From positions 62,001-126,000 of the forward strand of contig JAILLQ010000045.1 in NCBI GenBank assembly GCA_024693045.1: a DNA stretch of 64,000 bases, in the 5' to 3' direction. The DNA comes from Treponema sp. (GTDB lineage: Bacteria > Spirochaetota > Spirochaetia > Treponematales > Treponemataceae). A program made the translations under genes and the position numbers. The notes beneath the pieces were generated by a model. The model did not search any database, was not told the origin of the DNA, and saw only the letters and a list, made by a program, of their open reading frames with translations. This document shows, piece by piece, positions 25,601 to 34,796 of this stretch; position 1 is the first letter of the stretch; every line of letters begins with the position of its first letter.

Positions 25601-27028
25601 CTAGAGAATATAACGGCTCAAATCCTGACTCTGAACAATATCACCAAGCTGTTTATTTACATATTCAGCATCAACGGTAAGAGTTTCGCCAGAATGTTCA
25701 TCAGCAGAAAAGTTGATTTCATCCAAAACCTTTTCCATGATGGTGTGCAGACGACGGGCTCCAATATTTTCAGATTTAGAATTTACTTCTTCTGCAATAA
25801 CGCTCATACGATCAACAGCATCTTCTGTAATTTTCAGATCTACACCTTCTGTTTTTAACAACTCTGAATACTGCATAATCAGACTGTTCTTTGGCTCCTG
25901 TAAAATACGCTTAAAATCTTCTTTCGAAAGGCTTTCAAGTTCAACTCGAAGTGGAAAGCGCCCCTGTAACTCAGGAATAAGATCACTAGGAGATGAAACG
26001 CTAAAAGCTCCTGCAGCGATAAAGAGAATATGAGTTGTATTTACTACTCCGAATTTTGTGGAAACATTACTGCCTTCAACAATAGGAAGAATATCTCGCT
26101 GCACGCCTTCACGGCTTACATCCTGGCCATGACTTTCACCATGAACGGCAATCTTATCAATTTCATCAATAAACACTATACCGCTGTTTTCTACCCGCTT
26201 TTTAGCTTCATCACAAACTTTGTCGTTATCAACCATGCTGTCTAAAGTTTCTTCTGTAAGAATTTTGCGGGCTTCTTTTATAGAAACAGTTCTTCGTTTG
26301 TGACGACCTCCGTTCAACATACCAGCAAGACTCTGCATACTGCTCTGCAAATCATCAAGAGAGCCGCCTGCAATAATTTCCATATTAGGCATACCAGTAT
26401 TTCTTGAAACAGTCACCTCAACTTCACGCTCTTCAAGTTTTCCTTCTCTAAGCATCTGACGGAACTTTTCACGAGTTGAATTCATTCCCTCGCTTTCTTT
26501 TTTGTTTTCAGAAGAGGAATCTCCTAAAATTATTACATCACCCTGTCCTGAAGCTTCTGATACAGTATTTGCAAGATCTGAAACTTTATTATCTTTTTTG
26601 CCAGAACCAGGCAAAAGCAAATCAAGAAGTTTTTCTTCTACAAGAGAAACTGATTTTTCTCTAAGAGCCTCTTCCATCTCGGCTTTAACATCTTTATAAC
26701 CTACAGCCATAAGATCGCGAATCATAGACTCTACATCACGACCTACATATCCAACTTCTGTATACTTTGTTGCTTCAACCTTTAAAAAAGGAGCATTACA
26801 CAATTTTGCAAGACGACGGGCTATTTCAGTTTTACCACAACCTGTAGGTCCAATCATCAATATATTCTTTGGAGCAACTTCATCTCGTATTTCTTCAGGT
26901 AATTTTAATCGGCGAGTGCGGTTACGAAGAGCTACGGCAACAGCTCTTTTTGCCTTATCCTGACCAATGATATACTGATTTAGCTTTTCAACAATCTGTT
27001 TTGGTGTTAAGTCCATTTTATTTTCCAT
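25601..27028 (-). CDS. hslU: HslU ATPase subunit of the HslUV (ClpYQ) protease
   Basis: This AAA+ unfoldase pairs with the HslV peptidase. Walker A is GPTGCGKTE, with KVEATKYTEVGYVGRDVESM after it (the pore-loop GYVG is typical of HslU), an inserted I domain (about 140-260, with a polar DNKVSDL segment), Walker B VFIDEIDKIA, sensor and C-terminal LSRYIL. The C-terminal tail is the HslV-activating end. 475 residues. It lies 6 nt downstream of hslV, the common hslV-hslU order. Confidence 0.97.
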   Translation of the reverse strand: MENKMDLTPKQIVEKLNQYIIGQDKAKRAVAVALRNRTRRLKLPEEIRDEVAPKNILMIGPTGCGKTEIARRLAKLCNAPFLKVEATKYTEVGYVGRDVESMIRDLMAVGYKDVKAEMEEALREKSVSLVEEKLLDLLLPGSGKKDNKVSDLANTVSEASGQGDVIILGDSSSENKKESEGMNSTREKFRQMLREGKLEEREVEVTVSRNTGMPNMEIIAGGSLDDLQSSMQSLAGMLNGGRHKRRTVSIKEARKILTEETLDSMVDNDKVCDEAKKRVENSGIVFIDEIDKIAVHGESHGQDVSREGVQRDILPIVEGSNVSTKFGVVNTTHILFIAAGAFSVSSPSDLIPELQGRFPLRVELESLSKEDFKRILQEPKNSLIMQYSELLKTEGVDLKITEDAVDRMSVIAEEVNSKSENIGARRLHTIMEKVLDEINFSADEHSGETLTVDAEYVNKQLGDIVQSQDLSRYIL

Positions 27029-27034
27029 AATTAA

Positions 27035-27574
27035 TTAAAGTTCCTCTACTGTAATGTGATTGTTTGTATATATACAAATATCACCGGCGATTTTAAGTGA
27101 TTTTTCGGCTATTTCCCTGGCACTTAAATCAGATGCATCCAGATAAGCCAAAGCGGCAGAATAAGCATAATTTCCACCAGAACCGATTGCTAAAACATCG
27201 TTTTCAGGCTCGATTACATTTCCATCCCCGCTTATCAAAAGAATTTTATCTTTATCTGCAACCAGGAGCAAAGCTTCCAGTTTCTGCAGCATTTTTTCTG
27301 TTCTCCACAACTTAGCCAATTCAACGGCAGCTCGTGTTAAATCACCATTAAACTCTTTAATTTTACTTTCAAATCTGTCAAAAAGAGTAAAAGCGTCAGC
27401 TACACTACCGGCAAAACCTGTTAAAATTTTACCGTCATAAATACGGCGAACCTTTGTAGCATTACCTTTCATAACTGTATTACCGGCAGTAACCTGTCCA
27501 TCACCAGCCATAGCCACATGACCATTTTTCTTTACAGCCACAACTGTAGTACTTCTTATTTTTTCCTTTTTCAT
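27035..27574 (-). CDS. hslV: HslV peptidase subunit of the HslUV protease
   Basis: This proteasome-beta-like threonine peptidase cleaves substrates unfolded by HslU. The core [20 protein letters not shown] matches the family; the nucleophile is expected to be Thr9, exposed after removal of an 8-residue leader (MKKEKIRS). That leader is longer than in E. coli, where only Met is removed. 179 residues. It sits 16 nt downstream of xerC, the same arrangement as codV-clpQ-clpY in Bacillus. Confidence 0.96.
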   Translation of the reverse strand: MKKEKIRSTTVVAVKKNGHVAMAGDGQVTAGNTVMKGNATKVRRIYDGKILTGFAGSVADAFTLFDRFESKIKEFNGDLTRAAVELAKLWRTEKMLQKLEALLLVADKDKILLISGDGNVIEPENDVLAIGSGGNYAYSAALAYLDASDLSAREIAEKSLKIAGDICIYTNNHITVEEL

Positions 27575-27590
27575 AACCTTTCCTTGAATC

Positions 27591-28502
27591 CTACTTAGAA
27601 TGAGGATGAGCCTTATTATAAATATCTATAAGTTTTTCCGTAGTGATATGTGTATATCTCTGAGTAGTAGAAATACTTGAATGTCCGAGCATTTCCTGTA
27701 CAACTCTTACATCAGCACCATTTGAAAGCATGGCAGTTGCAAATGTGTGGCGAAGAGCATGTGGAGAAACATGTTTATTCAACCCCTGGGCACCTGTATA
27801 CTTATTCAGAATATAACGAACTCCCCCGGTAGAAAGACTTCCACCCTTTTGATTAACAAAAACATAAGGTGACAAATCCTTTATTCCTTCCTTTGCAAAG
27901 CGATTTTTACGGTCTTCCAGATACGCTTTTAATGAATCCTGAGCTTGAAGGGCAAAATACACTTTTCTATCCTTTTTACCCTTACCTCGAACAATAGCTG
28001 AATCAAAACCTTCGTTAAAATCAGAAAGCTTCAGAGATATAATTTCACTAACACGACAGCCGCTCGAATACATCATTTCAAACAGAGCTTTATCTCTAGT
28101 TTCCCATAAAAGTTCATGGGTTTGAGGCAAATTACACAACTGTGAAATTTCAGGACCTGTTAAAAATCTTGGAATATGTTTTGGCGTCCTTACAGTTTTC
28201 AACTCAAGTGCAGGATTATGCTGCAAATAACCAAACCTTTTACAATATGCAAAAAAACTTCTTACTGCAGCAATATACCTGTTTATTGATGTATTTGCTT
28301 TTTTCTGGTCACTAAGTTTTCCAACTGAAAAACGCAAATCTTCTGTAGAAATATTTTCGATTAAAACGTCTCCCCCTAAAACAGAGATAAGATGCTTTAA
28401 ATCATTTCTATACGCTATTACAGAATTTTCACTCAAAGTTCTTACGGATTGAATATAAATTAAAAATTCTTCCGTTAAGTTTGATAATCTATATGACGCC
28501 AT
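27591..28502 (-). CDS. xerC: Tyrosine recombinase XerC (CodV-like)
   Basis: A site-specific tyrosine recombinase that, with XerD, resolves chromosome dimers at dif. The catalytic set is visible: Arg in [10 protein letters not shown], HxxR in [12 protein letters not shown], and [14 protein letters not shown] giving the last His and nucleophile Tyr. The N-terminal SAM-like DNA-binding domain covers about residues 1-95. 303 residues. Its place before hslV-hslU supports the CodV/XerC assignment over XerD. It follows topA by 9 nt. Confidence 0.88.
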   Translation of the reverse strand: MASYRLSNLTEEFLIYIQSVRTLSENSVIAYRNDLKHLISVLGGDVLIENISTEDLRFSVGKLSDQKKANTSINRYIAAVRSFFAYCKRFGYLQHNPALELKTVRTPKHIPRFLTGPEISQLCNLPQTHELLWETRDKALFEMMYSSGCRVSEIISLKLSDFNEGFDSAIVRGKGKKDRKVYFALQAQDSLKAYLEDRKNRFAKEGIKDLSPYVFVNQKGGSLSTGGVRYILNKYTGAQGLNKHVSPHALRHTFATAMLSNGADVRVVQEMLGHSSISTTQRYTHITTEKLIDIYNKAHPHSK

Positions 28503-28511
28503 TAATCTTTA

Positions 28512-30662
28512 TTACTCTTCGTCTCCTGTAGGAATTACAAGTGGTTCCTCTTCTGCTGAATGTAAATAATCACAATCAGGATTAATACATGATTTATAAG
28601 AACCGTTTTTCTTGTCAAACTTTTCTACAAGGAACCAGCCACATTTTGGACAATAAGAATCGATTGGCTTAAAGTGGCTGATAAAATTACAAGCCGGATA
28701 ATTTGTACAACCGTAGAATTCTTTACCGCGTCCTTTAGTTTTCCTTGCAACAATTTCACCGTTACAACCAGGCATTGGACATTTTGCCAGAGGGATTGAT
28801 TTTGTGTTATGACATTCTGGAAAACCAGAACATGCAAGAAAGTAACCAAAGCGGCCAAGTTTTTTTACCATTGGCTTACCACATTTTTCACAAATCTTAT
28901 CAGTAGGTTCATCAAGACTGCCTTTTACACTTTCAACAGAATCCATTACTTCTTCAACTCTTTTCTTAAAAGGGGTAAAGAAATCTGCAATCATTCCATT
29001 CCAAACAAGTTCATCCTGTTCAACCTTATCAAGATTAGTTTCAACTTCAGCCGTAAAATGTTCATTTATTACAGCAGGGAAAGATTCTACAAGAATTTTG
29101 CAAATCATACGGCCAAGCTGTGTAGGAACAAGCTGTTTATTACTTCTTGTAACATAATAACGGTCAAGAAGAACAGAAATAATCGGTGCATAAGTAGAAG
29201 GACGACCTATACCCTTTTCTTCAAGAGTGCGTACTATAGACGCATCAGTATAGCGGGCAGGTCCCTGTGTAAAGTGCTGTTCAGGATAAAACTTTTCTGA
29301 TTTTATTTTTTCACCAACCTTAAGAGAAGGTAAAGAACCTGACTTATCTTCCTTTGAAGAAAGAAGTTTTATTACGCTATAAAAACCTTTTTCTGTAATT
29401 TTAGAAGCACTTACACGGAAAAGAGCATCTCCTGCAGTGATTTCAGCAGAAGTTGTTGTTGTCTTTGCATTATTCATCTGGCTTGAAACAAAACGTTCCC
29501 AAATAATTGTATAAAGACGGAGCTGATCACGAGTCAAATATTCTTTTACAGACTCAGGAGTATATTCGGTATAAGTTGGACGAATACCTTCATGGGCATC
29601 CTGGGCACTTTTCCCTACAGCATAATGGATAGCTTCTTCTGGCAATTCAGAAGGATAATTTTTAGAAATCCAGTTTCGAACATCATCAAGGGCTGTCTGA
29701 GAAATACGAACAGAGTCTGTACGCATATAAGTAATAAGACCTACACGACTAGAGCCCATATTAATACCTTCATACAACTGCTGAGCAATCTGCATAGTTT
29801 TTCTAGATGTAAAGCCCAAGCGGTTAGCAGCAGCCTGCTGTAATTTTGAAGTTGTAAAAGGTGCTTTTGGACGAACAGTCTTTTCAGTCTGCTTTATATT
29901 AGTAACCTGACATTCAGAAGATTCAATTTCTCTAATAATATCATTTACAAGAGATTCCGATTTTAGTTCTGGACTTTGATTTTTATACTTTACAAGCTGG
30001 GCTGTAAATTTTGTTTTTCCTTTAGAAAAATCTGCATCCAAAGACCAGTATTCTTCTGGAATAAAATTTTCAACCTCTTCTTCTCTTTCACAAATAAGTC
30101 GTAGAGCTACAGACTGAACACGACCTGCACTAAGGCCATTTTTTACTTTTGCCCACAAAAGAGGACTTAAATTATAACCTACAAGGCGGTCAAGAACGCG
30201 ACGAGCTTTTTGAGCATTTACCCTGCTTTCTACAATTTCTCCAGGATTCTGAACAGCCTCCTTTATTGCAACAGGAGTAATTTCATTAAATACAATTCTG
30301 CTTATCGGAGCATCTGTTTTTTCCTGCAAGGCATTTCTAAGGTGCCAGGCAATAGCTTCCCCTTCACGGTCGTTATCGGATGCCAGTAAGATTCTATCAG
30401 ATTTTTTAGCATCTTTCTGCAATTCCTTTAAAAGTTTGGCACGCCCACGAACAGTTATATACTCAGGCTGAAAGTTATTCTCTACATCAATAGCAAGTCG
30501 GCTCTTTGGAAGATCAATCAAGTGTCCCATTGAGGCCTTTACAACAAATCCGGGCCCCAAATATTTTTCAATAGTATGAGCCTTAGCAGGGGACTCTACA
30601 ATTACTAAAGTTTGAGAAGTCTTTGACTTTGATTTTTTAGCTGCAACCTTTTTTTCCGCCAT
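28512..30662 (-). CDS. topA: DNA topoisomerase I
   Basis: A type IA topoisomerase relaxing negative supercoils. It has an N-terminal Toprim domain (LVIVESPAKAHTIEKYLG and ASDNDREGEAIAWHL, with the acidic metal ligands), the active-site Tyr in GLITYMRTDS, and three C-terminal four-Cys zinc motifs (CEKCGKPM..., CPMPGCNG..., CPKCGWF...). 716 residues. The N-terminus starts with a Lys/Ala-rich tail before the Toprim. It is located between dprA and xerC. Confidence 0.97.
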   Translation of the reverse strand: MAEKKVAAKKSKSKTSQTLVIVESPAKAHTIEKYLGPGFVVKASMGHLIDLPKSRLAIDVENNFQPEYITVRGRAKLLKELQKDAKKSDRILLASDNDREGEAIAWHLRNALQEKTDAPISRIVFNEITPVAIKEAVQNPGEIVESRVNAQKARRVLDRLVGYNLSPLLWAKVKNGLSAGRVQSVALRLICEREEEVENFIPEEYWSLDADFSKGKTKFTAQLVKYKNQSPELKSESLVNDIIREIESSECQVTNIKQTEKTVRPKAPFTTSKLQQAAANRLGFTSRKTMQIAQQLYEGINMGSSRVGLITYMRTDSVRISQTALDDVRNWISKNYPSELPEEAIHYAVGKSAQDAHEGIRPTYTEYTPESVKEYLTRDQLRLYTIIWERFVSSQMNNAKTTTTSAEITAGDALFRVSASKITEKGFYSVIKLLSSKEDKSGSLPSLKVGEKIKSEKFYPEQHFTQGPARYTDASIVRTLEEKGIGRPSTYAPIISVLLDRYYVTRSNKQLVPTQLGRMICKILVESFPAVINEHFTAEVETNLDKVEQDELVWNGMIADFFTPFKKRVEEVMDSVESVKGSLDEPTDKICEKCGKPMVKKLGRFGYFLACSGFPECHNTKSIPLAKCPMPGCNGEIVARKTKGRGKEFYGCTNYPACNFISHFKPIDSYCPKCGWFLVEKFDKKNGSYKSCINPDCDYLHSAEEEPLVIPTGDEE

Positions 30663-30676
30663 ATAAACATCCTTAC

Positions 30677-31714
30677 TTAAAACAACTCTAACTGTTGTTT
30701 TTCAGCACTTCTAATTCCTGGCACTTCGGCCAGACATTTTACATAATCAGCAAAGCCGTCAATAACTGGAGCTCCGTAAGCCAGATACTTTTCGACTTTA
30801 TTTCCCGCTTTGGAAGAACTTAATTTTCCTAAAGACGCCTTTCTGCAAAGTTCACTATCTACAATAGAGTTTACTTTTCCTGCGTTTTCACAGAAACAGG
30901 CCTTATGAAACATAACATCTCTATTATATTCCAGAGCATACTGGGCAGTAATAAGAGCTCCACTTCCAGTTGGTGCCTGAATAACTACAAGAGCAGGTGA
31001 TAAAGCTGCTATTATTCTGTTTCTTTGCACATAACGCCATGGTTCAGAAGGCACACCTGGTACATACTCGCTAACTAAGGCTCCGCCAGTATTCAATATC
31101 TTTTCTGCAAGCCTAACATTAGAAGAAGGTATAATCGTATCACAAGCACATGGCAAAACAGCAACTGTTTTTGCAGAAGGCAGAGCCAAGCCCTGCTCCA
31201 TAGCAAAAAAATAAGATTCCACTGCTCCAGAATGAGCAGCCGAATCAACTCCATTTGCGAGGCCAGATACAACAGTAATTCCATTATCACAAGCATCCCG
31301 TGAAAATGAAAATGCTGCTTTTTTACCCTCAGGCGTAATTCTTCTTGTTCCAACAACGGAAACTGTCTTTTCTAAAAGACAAGAGACATCACCTCTGTAA
31401 AAGAGAAGTAAAGGTGCATTAGGAATTTCCCTAAGCAGAGCTGGATAATCAGCATTTGAATAAAAAAGCCATCTTATCTTTTTAGCCTCAAGGATTCTTT
31501 CTTCCTTTTCGGCAGCCTTAAGATTTTCTTTTCCATCCCAAGCAGCAAATTTAATTTCTCTATTACAGACAGAAGAAATGTCTTTTAAAGACATTAATGC
31601 AAGGTCAGTAAAACTGTCAAGTTTTTTCAATAATATAATCTTCTCAGCAAGAGATAAAAATGAAATTCTATGCAGAGAAAGTATCAAAAGAAAGTCTTTT
31701 TGATTTAAATTCAT
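30677..31714 (-). CDS. dprA: DNA-processing protein DprA (Smf)
   Basis: DprA loads RecA onto incoming single-stranded DNA in natural transformation and is also found widely in species not known to be competent. The Rossmann-like core is clear: VVGTRRITPEGKKAA, VVSGLANGVDSAAHSGA, and GSGALITAQYALEYNRDV. 345 residues with an N-terminal SAM-like segment and a short C-terminal extension. The start overlaps the stop of the upstream TPR lipoprotein gene (TAATG). I see no other competence genes in the window. Confidence 0.93.
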   Translation of the reverse strand: MNLNQKDFLLILSLHRISFLSLAEKIILLKKLDSFTDLALMSLKDISSVCNREIKFAAWDGKENLKAAEKEERILEAKKIRWLFYSNADYPALLREIPNAPLLLFYRGDVSCLLEKTVSVVGTRRITPEGKKAAFSFSRDACDNGITVVSGLANGVDSAAHSGAVESYFFAMEQGLALPSAKTVAVLPCACDTIIPSSNVRLAEKILNTGGALVSEYVPGVPSEPWRYVQRNRIIAALSPALVVIQAPTGSGALITAQYALEYNRDVMFHKACFCENAGKVNSIVDSELCRKASLGKLSSSKAGNKVEKYLAYGAPVIDGFADYVKCLAEVPGIRSAEKQQLELF

Positions 31715-32445
31715 TAAAAACTTTCCAGAACAATTTTCTTATTCGCTTCAGCTTCAGCTTTTTTTTCAGCAGATTTTGTAGTCTCGATAATTTTATCATA
31801 TAAAGCAATAGCCTTATCATATTCTTCTGTGAAATAATAAGCCCGGGCCAAAAGGAACATTCCGTCTACACTTCTAGTTTCTATATTCAAATAGCGTTCA
31901 AGGTAAGGAACAGCTTTTTCACATTCATCTAATTCAAAAACATAAAGAACACCCAAACCGTACAAAGCTGTAGTCAACCTAGGATCTATTTCCAAAGCTC
32001 TTAAATACGCAGACTCTGAAAGTTCAAGATAGTGATTTTTCTTTTCAAAATTTCCTGTGGCATCGAAATCAAGAGACGCATGACTCATGTAGCCAGCACA
32101 AATTGCAGTATAATAATAAAGATTCGGATTATCAGGATAATACTCTAAAGCCATCTGAAAACACTTAAGAGCTTCGCCATACATCTTTCGGTCTATATAA
32201 CGTGTTCCAAGGATTTTATACCATAAGCCAACTTTACCATTTTTCATCTGAACTTCTCTAGCTTCGTCATCATATTTACTTATAGCTTCTTTTATTTCTT
32301 CAATTGATACAGGATTACCCGAAGCTTTCTGCATATGACTTATTCTTTTTGCAAGCATTTGTTTGCTGCTGATATTACAAGCTGAAAAAAGCAAAATACT
32401 CAGAAGAAAGAAAGACAAACTTTTTACACAATTTACACTTTTCAT
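31714..32445 (-). CDS. TPR-repeat lipoprotein
   Basis: The ATG at 32445 is preferred: GGAGA lies 6 nt upstream, and it gives a clean lipoprotein signal (MKSVNCVKSLSFFLLSILLF followed by SAC, lipidated Cys23). The remainder is helical with tetratricopeptide repeats (YGEALKCFQMALEYYPDNPN, AYLRALEIDPRLTTALYGLG, AVPYLERYLNIE, YDKAIALYDKIIE). TPR lipoproteins serve as protein-protein scaffolds in the periplasm. Partner unknown. It is coupled to dprA but unlikely to be functionally linked. Confidence 0.82.
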   Translation of the reverse strand: MKSVNCVKSLSFFLLSILLFSACNISSKQMLAKRISHMQKASGNPVSIEEIKEAISKYDDEAREVQMKNGKVGLWYKILGTRYIDRKMYGEALKCFQMALEYYPDNPNLYYYTAICAGYMSHASLDFDATGNFEKKNHYLELSESAYLRALEIDPRLTTALYGLGVLYVFELDECEKAVPYLERYLNIETRSVDGMFLLARAYYFTEEYDKAIALYDKIIETTKSAEKKAEAEANKKIVLESF

Positions 32446-32527
32446 TTTTTCTCCATACGACACTCATAAGCATAAGCCCAAAGTGTATAAAAAATAGTTT
32501 ATTAAAGCCTTATTTAAATATACAGAC

Positions 32528-32561
32528 TTTTTTTAAAATAAGAAATTTATTTTTAAAAAAA
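32528..32561. terminator. AT-only hairpin after xerD
   Basis: Two 14-15-nt arms (seven T, A-tract, TAA / TTA, T-tract, seven A) flank a 5-nt loop between xerD and the TPR-lipoprotein gene, with one bulged base. It contains no G-C pair in the stem. It may act as a weak bidirectional terminator or mark a DNA flexibility site. It lies in the only sizeable gap of this block. Confidence 0.3.
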
Positions 32562-32569
32562 TCCATATT

Positions 32570-33511
32570 TTATTCTACTTCGTCATGCCCCGGAAAAAAT
32601 TTCTGATGATAATTTTCCAATTCTTTGTCTTCAACATGAGTATAAATTGTAGTTGTTGACAAATCCGAATGACCTAAAAGTTCCTGAACAGAGCGCAAAT
32701 CAGCACCTCCCGCAAGAAGGTGAGTCGCAAAACTATGCCGCAAAGTGTGAACCTTTGCCTCAACTCCACTCAATTTTTCCATTTCCTGAAAGCGTTTCCA
32801 CACGCCTTTTCTAGAGATTGCTTCACCACGATAATTCAGAAAAACTTCTTTTACAATTTTTCTTCCAGCTAACTTAGGCCGAACCTCATTTAGATAGAGT
32901 TCCAGTTTATTTTTTGCTCTTTCACCAAAAGGTACAATTCTTTCCTTATCTCCTTTACCGTGAACAAGAAGAATTTTTTCTGCAAGGTGTAAATTTTCAA
33001 CAAGAAGACCACATGCTTCACTAATACGAAGTCCGCAAGAATATATCAACTCGAACAAAGCATCATCTCTTTTTCCTAAATCGCTAGACACATCTATAGT
33101 CGAAAGCAATTTATCCACCTGCTCCATGGACAAGACTTTAGGTAAATTCCTTCCTATTTTTGGTCTTTCCAACATCAGCGGATAATTTTCTTTCCAAAGA
33201 CCTCTGCGAACCATAAAAGATCCGAAAGAACGAAGAGATGATATATCCTTTAGTAATGTCATTTCTGATTTTTCTTCGGTTTTTCGCCAGGTAAGGTAAT
33301 AGATTAGATTTTGAATAGTTACATCTGCAAGTTTTAAATGCTCTTTTGAACACCAGCGAAGAAAAAGTTCAATGCTAAAACGATATGTTTCAGCCGTCCT
33401 TTTTGAAAGTCTTTCTACCATCAATAAATCAGTATAAAAACTTACCAAAAAGGAATTTAATTTTGATTCGACTTTATTTTCGGTTGAATGTAATGTCTCT
33501 TCTGAGTTCAC
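32570..33511 (-). CDS. xerD: Tyrosine recombinase XerD
   Basis: The partner of XerC in chromosome-dimer resolution. The catalytic residues are in YSCGLRISEA, VHTLRHSFATHLL and LGHSDLSTTTIYTHV; the HSFATHLLxGGADLRxVQ block is XerD-like. 313 residues. The start is GTG at 33511 with AAGGA immediately upstream, 38 bp inside the 3' end of ftsZ, so translation is probably coupled to ftsZ. XerC and XerD roles are assigned by motif resemblance and neighbours, not proven. Confidence 0.86.
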   Translation of the reverse strand: MNSEETLHSTENKVESKLNSFLVSFYTDLLMVERLSKRTAETYRFSIELFLRWCSKEHLKLADVTIQNLIYYLTWRKTEEKSEMTLLKDISSLRSFGSFMVRRGLWKENYPLMLERPKIGRNLPKVLSMEQVDKLLSTIDVSSDLGKRDDALFELIYSCGLRISEACGLLVENLHLAEKILLVHGKGDKERIVPFGERAKNKLELYLNEVRPKLAGRKIVKEVFLNYRGEAISRKGVWKRFQEMEKLSGVEAKVHTLRHSFATHLLAGGADLRSVQELLGHSDLSTTTIYTHVEDKELENYHQKFFPGHDEVE

Positions 33512-34769
33512 GTTTCCTTCTTAAACAGGCAGGTGTATTCACATCATTTTCATCAACATTAGAATCAACAGCACTTCTAACCTTTGTAAACGATGAAACG
33601 TATGCATTTGGATTTTCCTGCTTATTCACAGTTTCTTCTTCCAAAGAATCGAACAAACCTGGAGTATCAGATGTAACATCATTTTTAGAACCTGAAAGTA
33701 GACTATCAAAATCAGAGGCAGAAATAACATTTGTATCCTGACTTTTCTTTTCTACAACAGTTTCAACTTTTACTTCTTCTTCCTGAGAACCGCTACCATT
33801 AAAACCTGTTGCAATTACAGTTACACTGATACTATCGCCCATTGTTTCATCAACAACGATACCTGGTTTTAACTCATAATCTTTACTTGCGGAAGCACAA
33901 ACAATTCCGGAAATTTCTTCAAGTTCATTCAACTTAAAATCGTTGTTTGCACATACATTTATCAAGAAATGCTTTGCCCCGTCTATATTAGTATCTTCGA
34001 GCAATGGATTATTAATTGCCATCTGAGCAGCGTCTACAGCACGATTTTCACCTTTTGCTACCCCAATACCAAAAATTGCAGTTCCCTGTCCCTGCATTGC
34101 GGCACGAACGTCTGCAAAGTCAATATTTGGAGTACCATACTTTGTAATTATTGTAGACATTCCTTCAATACTCTGTCTAAGCAAATCATCAGCAGCTCTA
34201 TACTGTTCAACAAAAGTAAGTCCATCTCCAAATACTTCACAAATTTTTCTATTAGGAATAATAATTACAGAATCTACTGCTTCCTGGAGTTTTTTAAGCC
34301 CATCTTGAGCAAGCTCCATACGTCTTTTTCCTTCCCATGTAAATGGAGTAGTAACAATACCTACTGTAAGAGCACCTAATTCTCTTGCAATCTTTGCTAC
34401 AACAGGAGCTGAACCTGTTCCAGTTCCTCCCCCCATACCTGCAGTTACAAAAACCATATTTGCACCACGAAGTATATTTGTTATAGCTTCTTTATCTTCT
34501 TCAGCAGCCTTTTCACCGATGGAAGGATCTCCACCACAGCCTAAACCCTGAGTAAGTTTCTGACCAATAGCAAGACGCTTACTTGCAATCGATTTATTCA
34601 AAGCCTGTAAATCGGTATTCAAGGCAATAAATTCAACATTTTGAATATTAGCTTCTATCATGCGGTTTACGGCATTAGATCCACCACCACCACAACCAAC
34701 AACTTTTATAACAGTTGGATTTTCATTACTTAAATTTGAACCCTGCTCGTTGATTACTTCAAAATCCAT
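33474..34769 (-). CDS. ftsZ: Cell division GTPase FtsZ
   Basis: A tubulin-like GTPase forming the Z ring. The nucleotide loop GCGGGGSNAVNRM is at 25-37 and the tubulin signature GGGTGTGS at 113-120; the T7 loop is recognisable in NIDFADVRAAM. A variable acidic linker (about 325-415) leads to a conserved C-terminal peptide (TPACLRRKRELRR) that binds FtsA and other partners. 431 residues. The SD GGGAG lies 8 nt upstream. It is adjacent to ftsA, as in most dcw clusters. Confidence 0.98.
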   Translation of the reverse strand: MDFEVINEQGSNLSNENPTVIKVVGCGGGGSNAVNRMIEANIQNVEFIALNTDLQALNKSIASKRLAIGQKLTQGLGCGGDPSIGEKAAEEDKEAITNILRGANMVFVTAGMGGGTGTGSAPVVAKIARELGALTVGIVTTPFTWEGKRRMELAQDGLKKLQEAVDSVIIIPNRKICEVFGDGLTFVEQYRAADDLLRQSIEGMSTIITKYGTPNIDFADVRAAMQGQGTAIFGIGVAKGENRAVDAAQMAINNPLLEDTNIDGAKHFLINVCANNDFKLNELEEISGIVCASASKDYELKPGIVVDETMGDSISVTVIATGFNGSGSQEEEVKVETVVEKKSQDTNVISASDFDSLLSGSKNDVTSDTPGLFDSLEEETVNKQENPNAYVSSFTKVRSAVDSNVDENDVNTPACLRRKRELRRDITFNRK

Positions 34770-34796
34770 AGTTTATCTCCCAATTTTCCCCATAAC

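Noticed and set aside
28809..29300. A 163-codon plus-strand frame opposite topA
   Set aside because: It lies entirely antisense to conserved topA, with a composition (Phe/Asn/Arg/Ile) expected of a shadow frame and no promoter or SD.
32445..32463. Start of the TPR lipoprotein at GTG 32463
   Set aside because: The GTG sits 7 nt upstream of and partly over the SD of the ATG at 32445, which alone yields a normal lipoprotein signal.
27591..33511. Integron or mobile element implied by two tyrosine recombinases 5 kb apart
   Set aside because: Both match housekeeping XerC and XerD, sit beside hslV and ftsZ as in other bacteria, and no attachment repeats or cargo genes are present.
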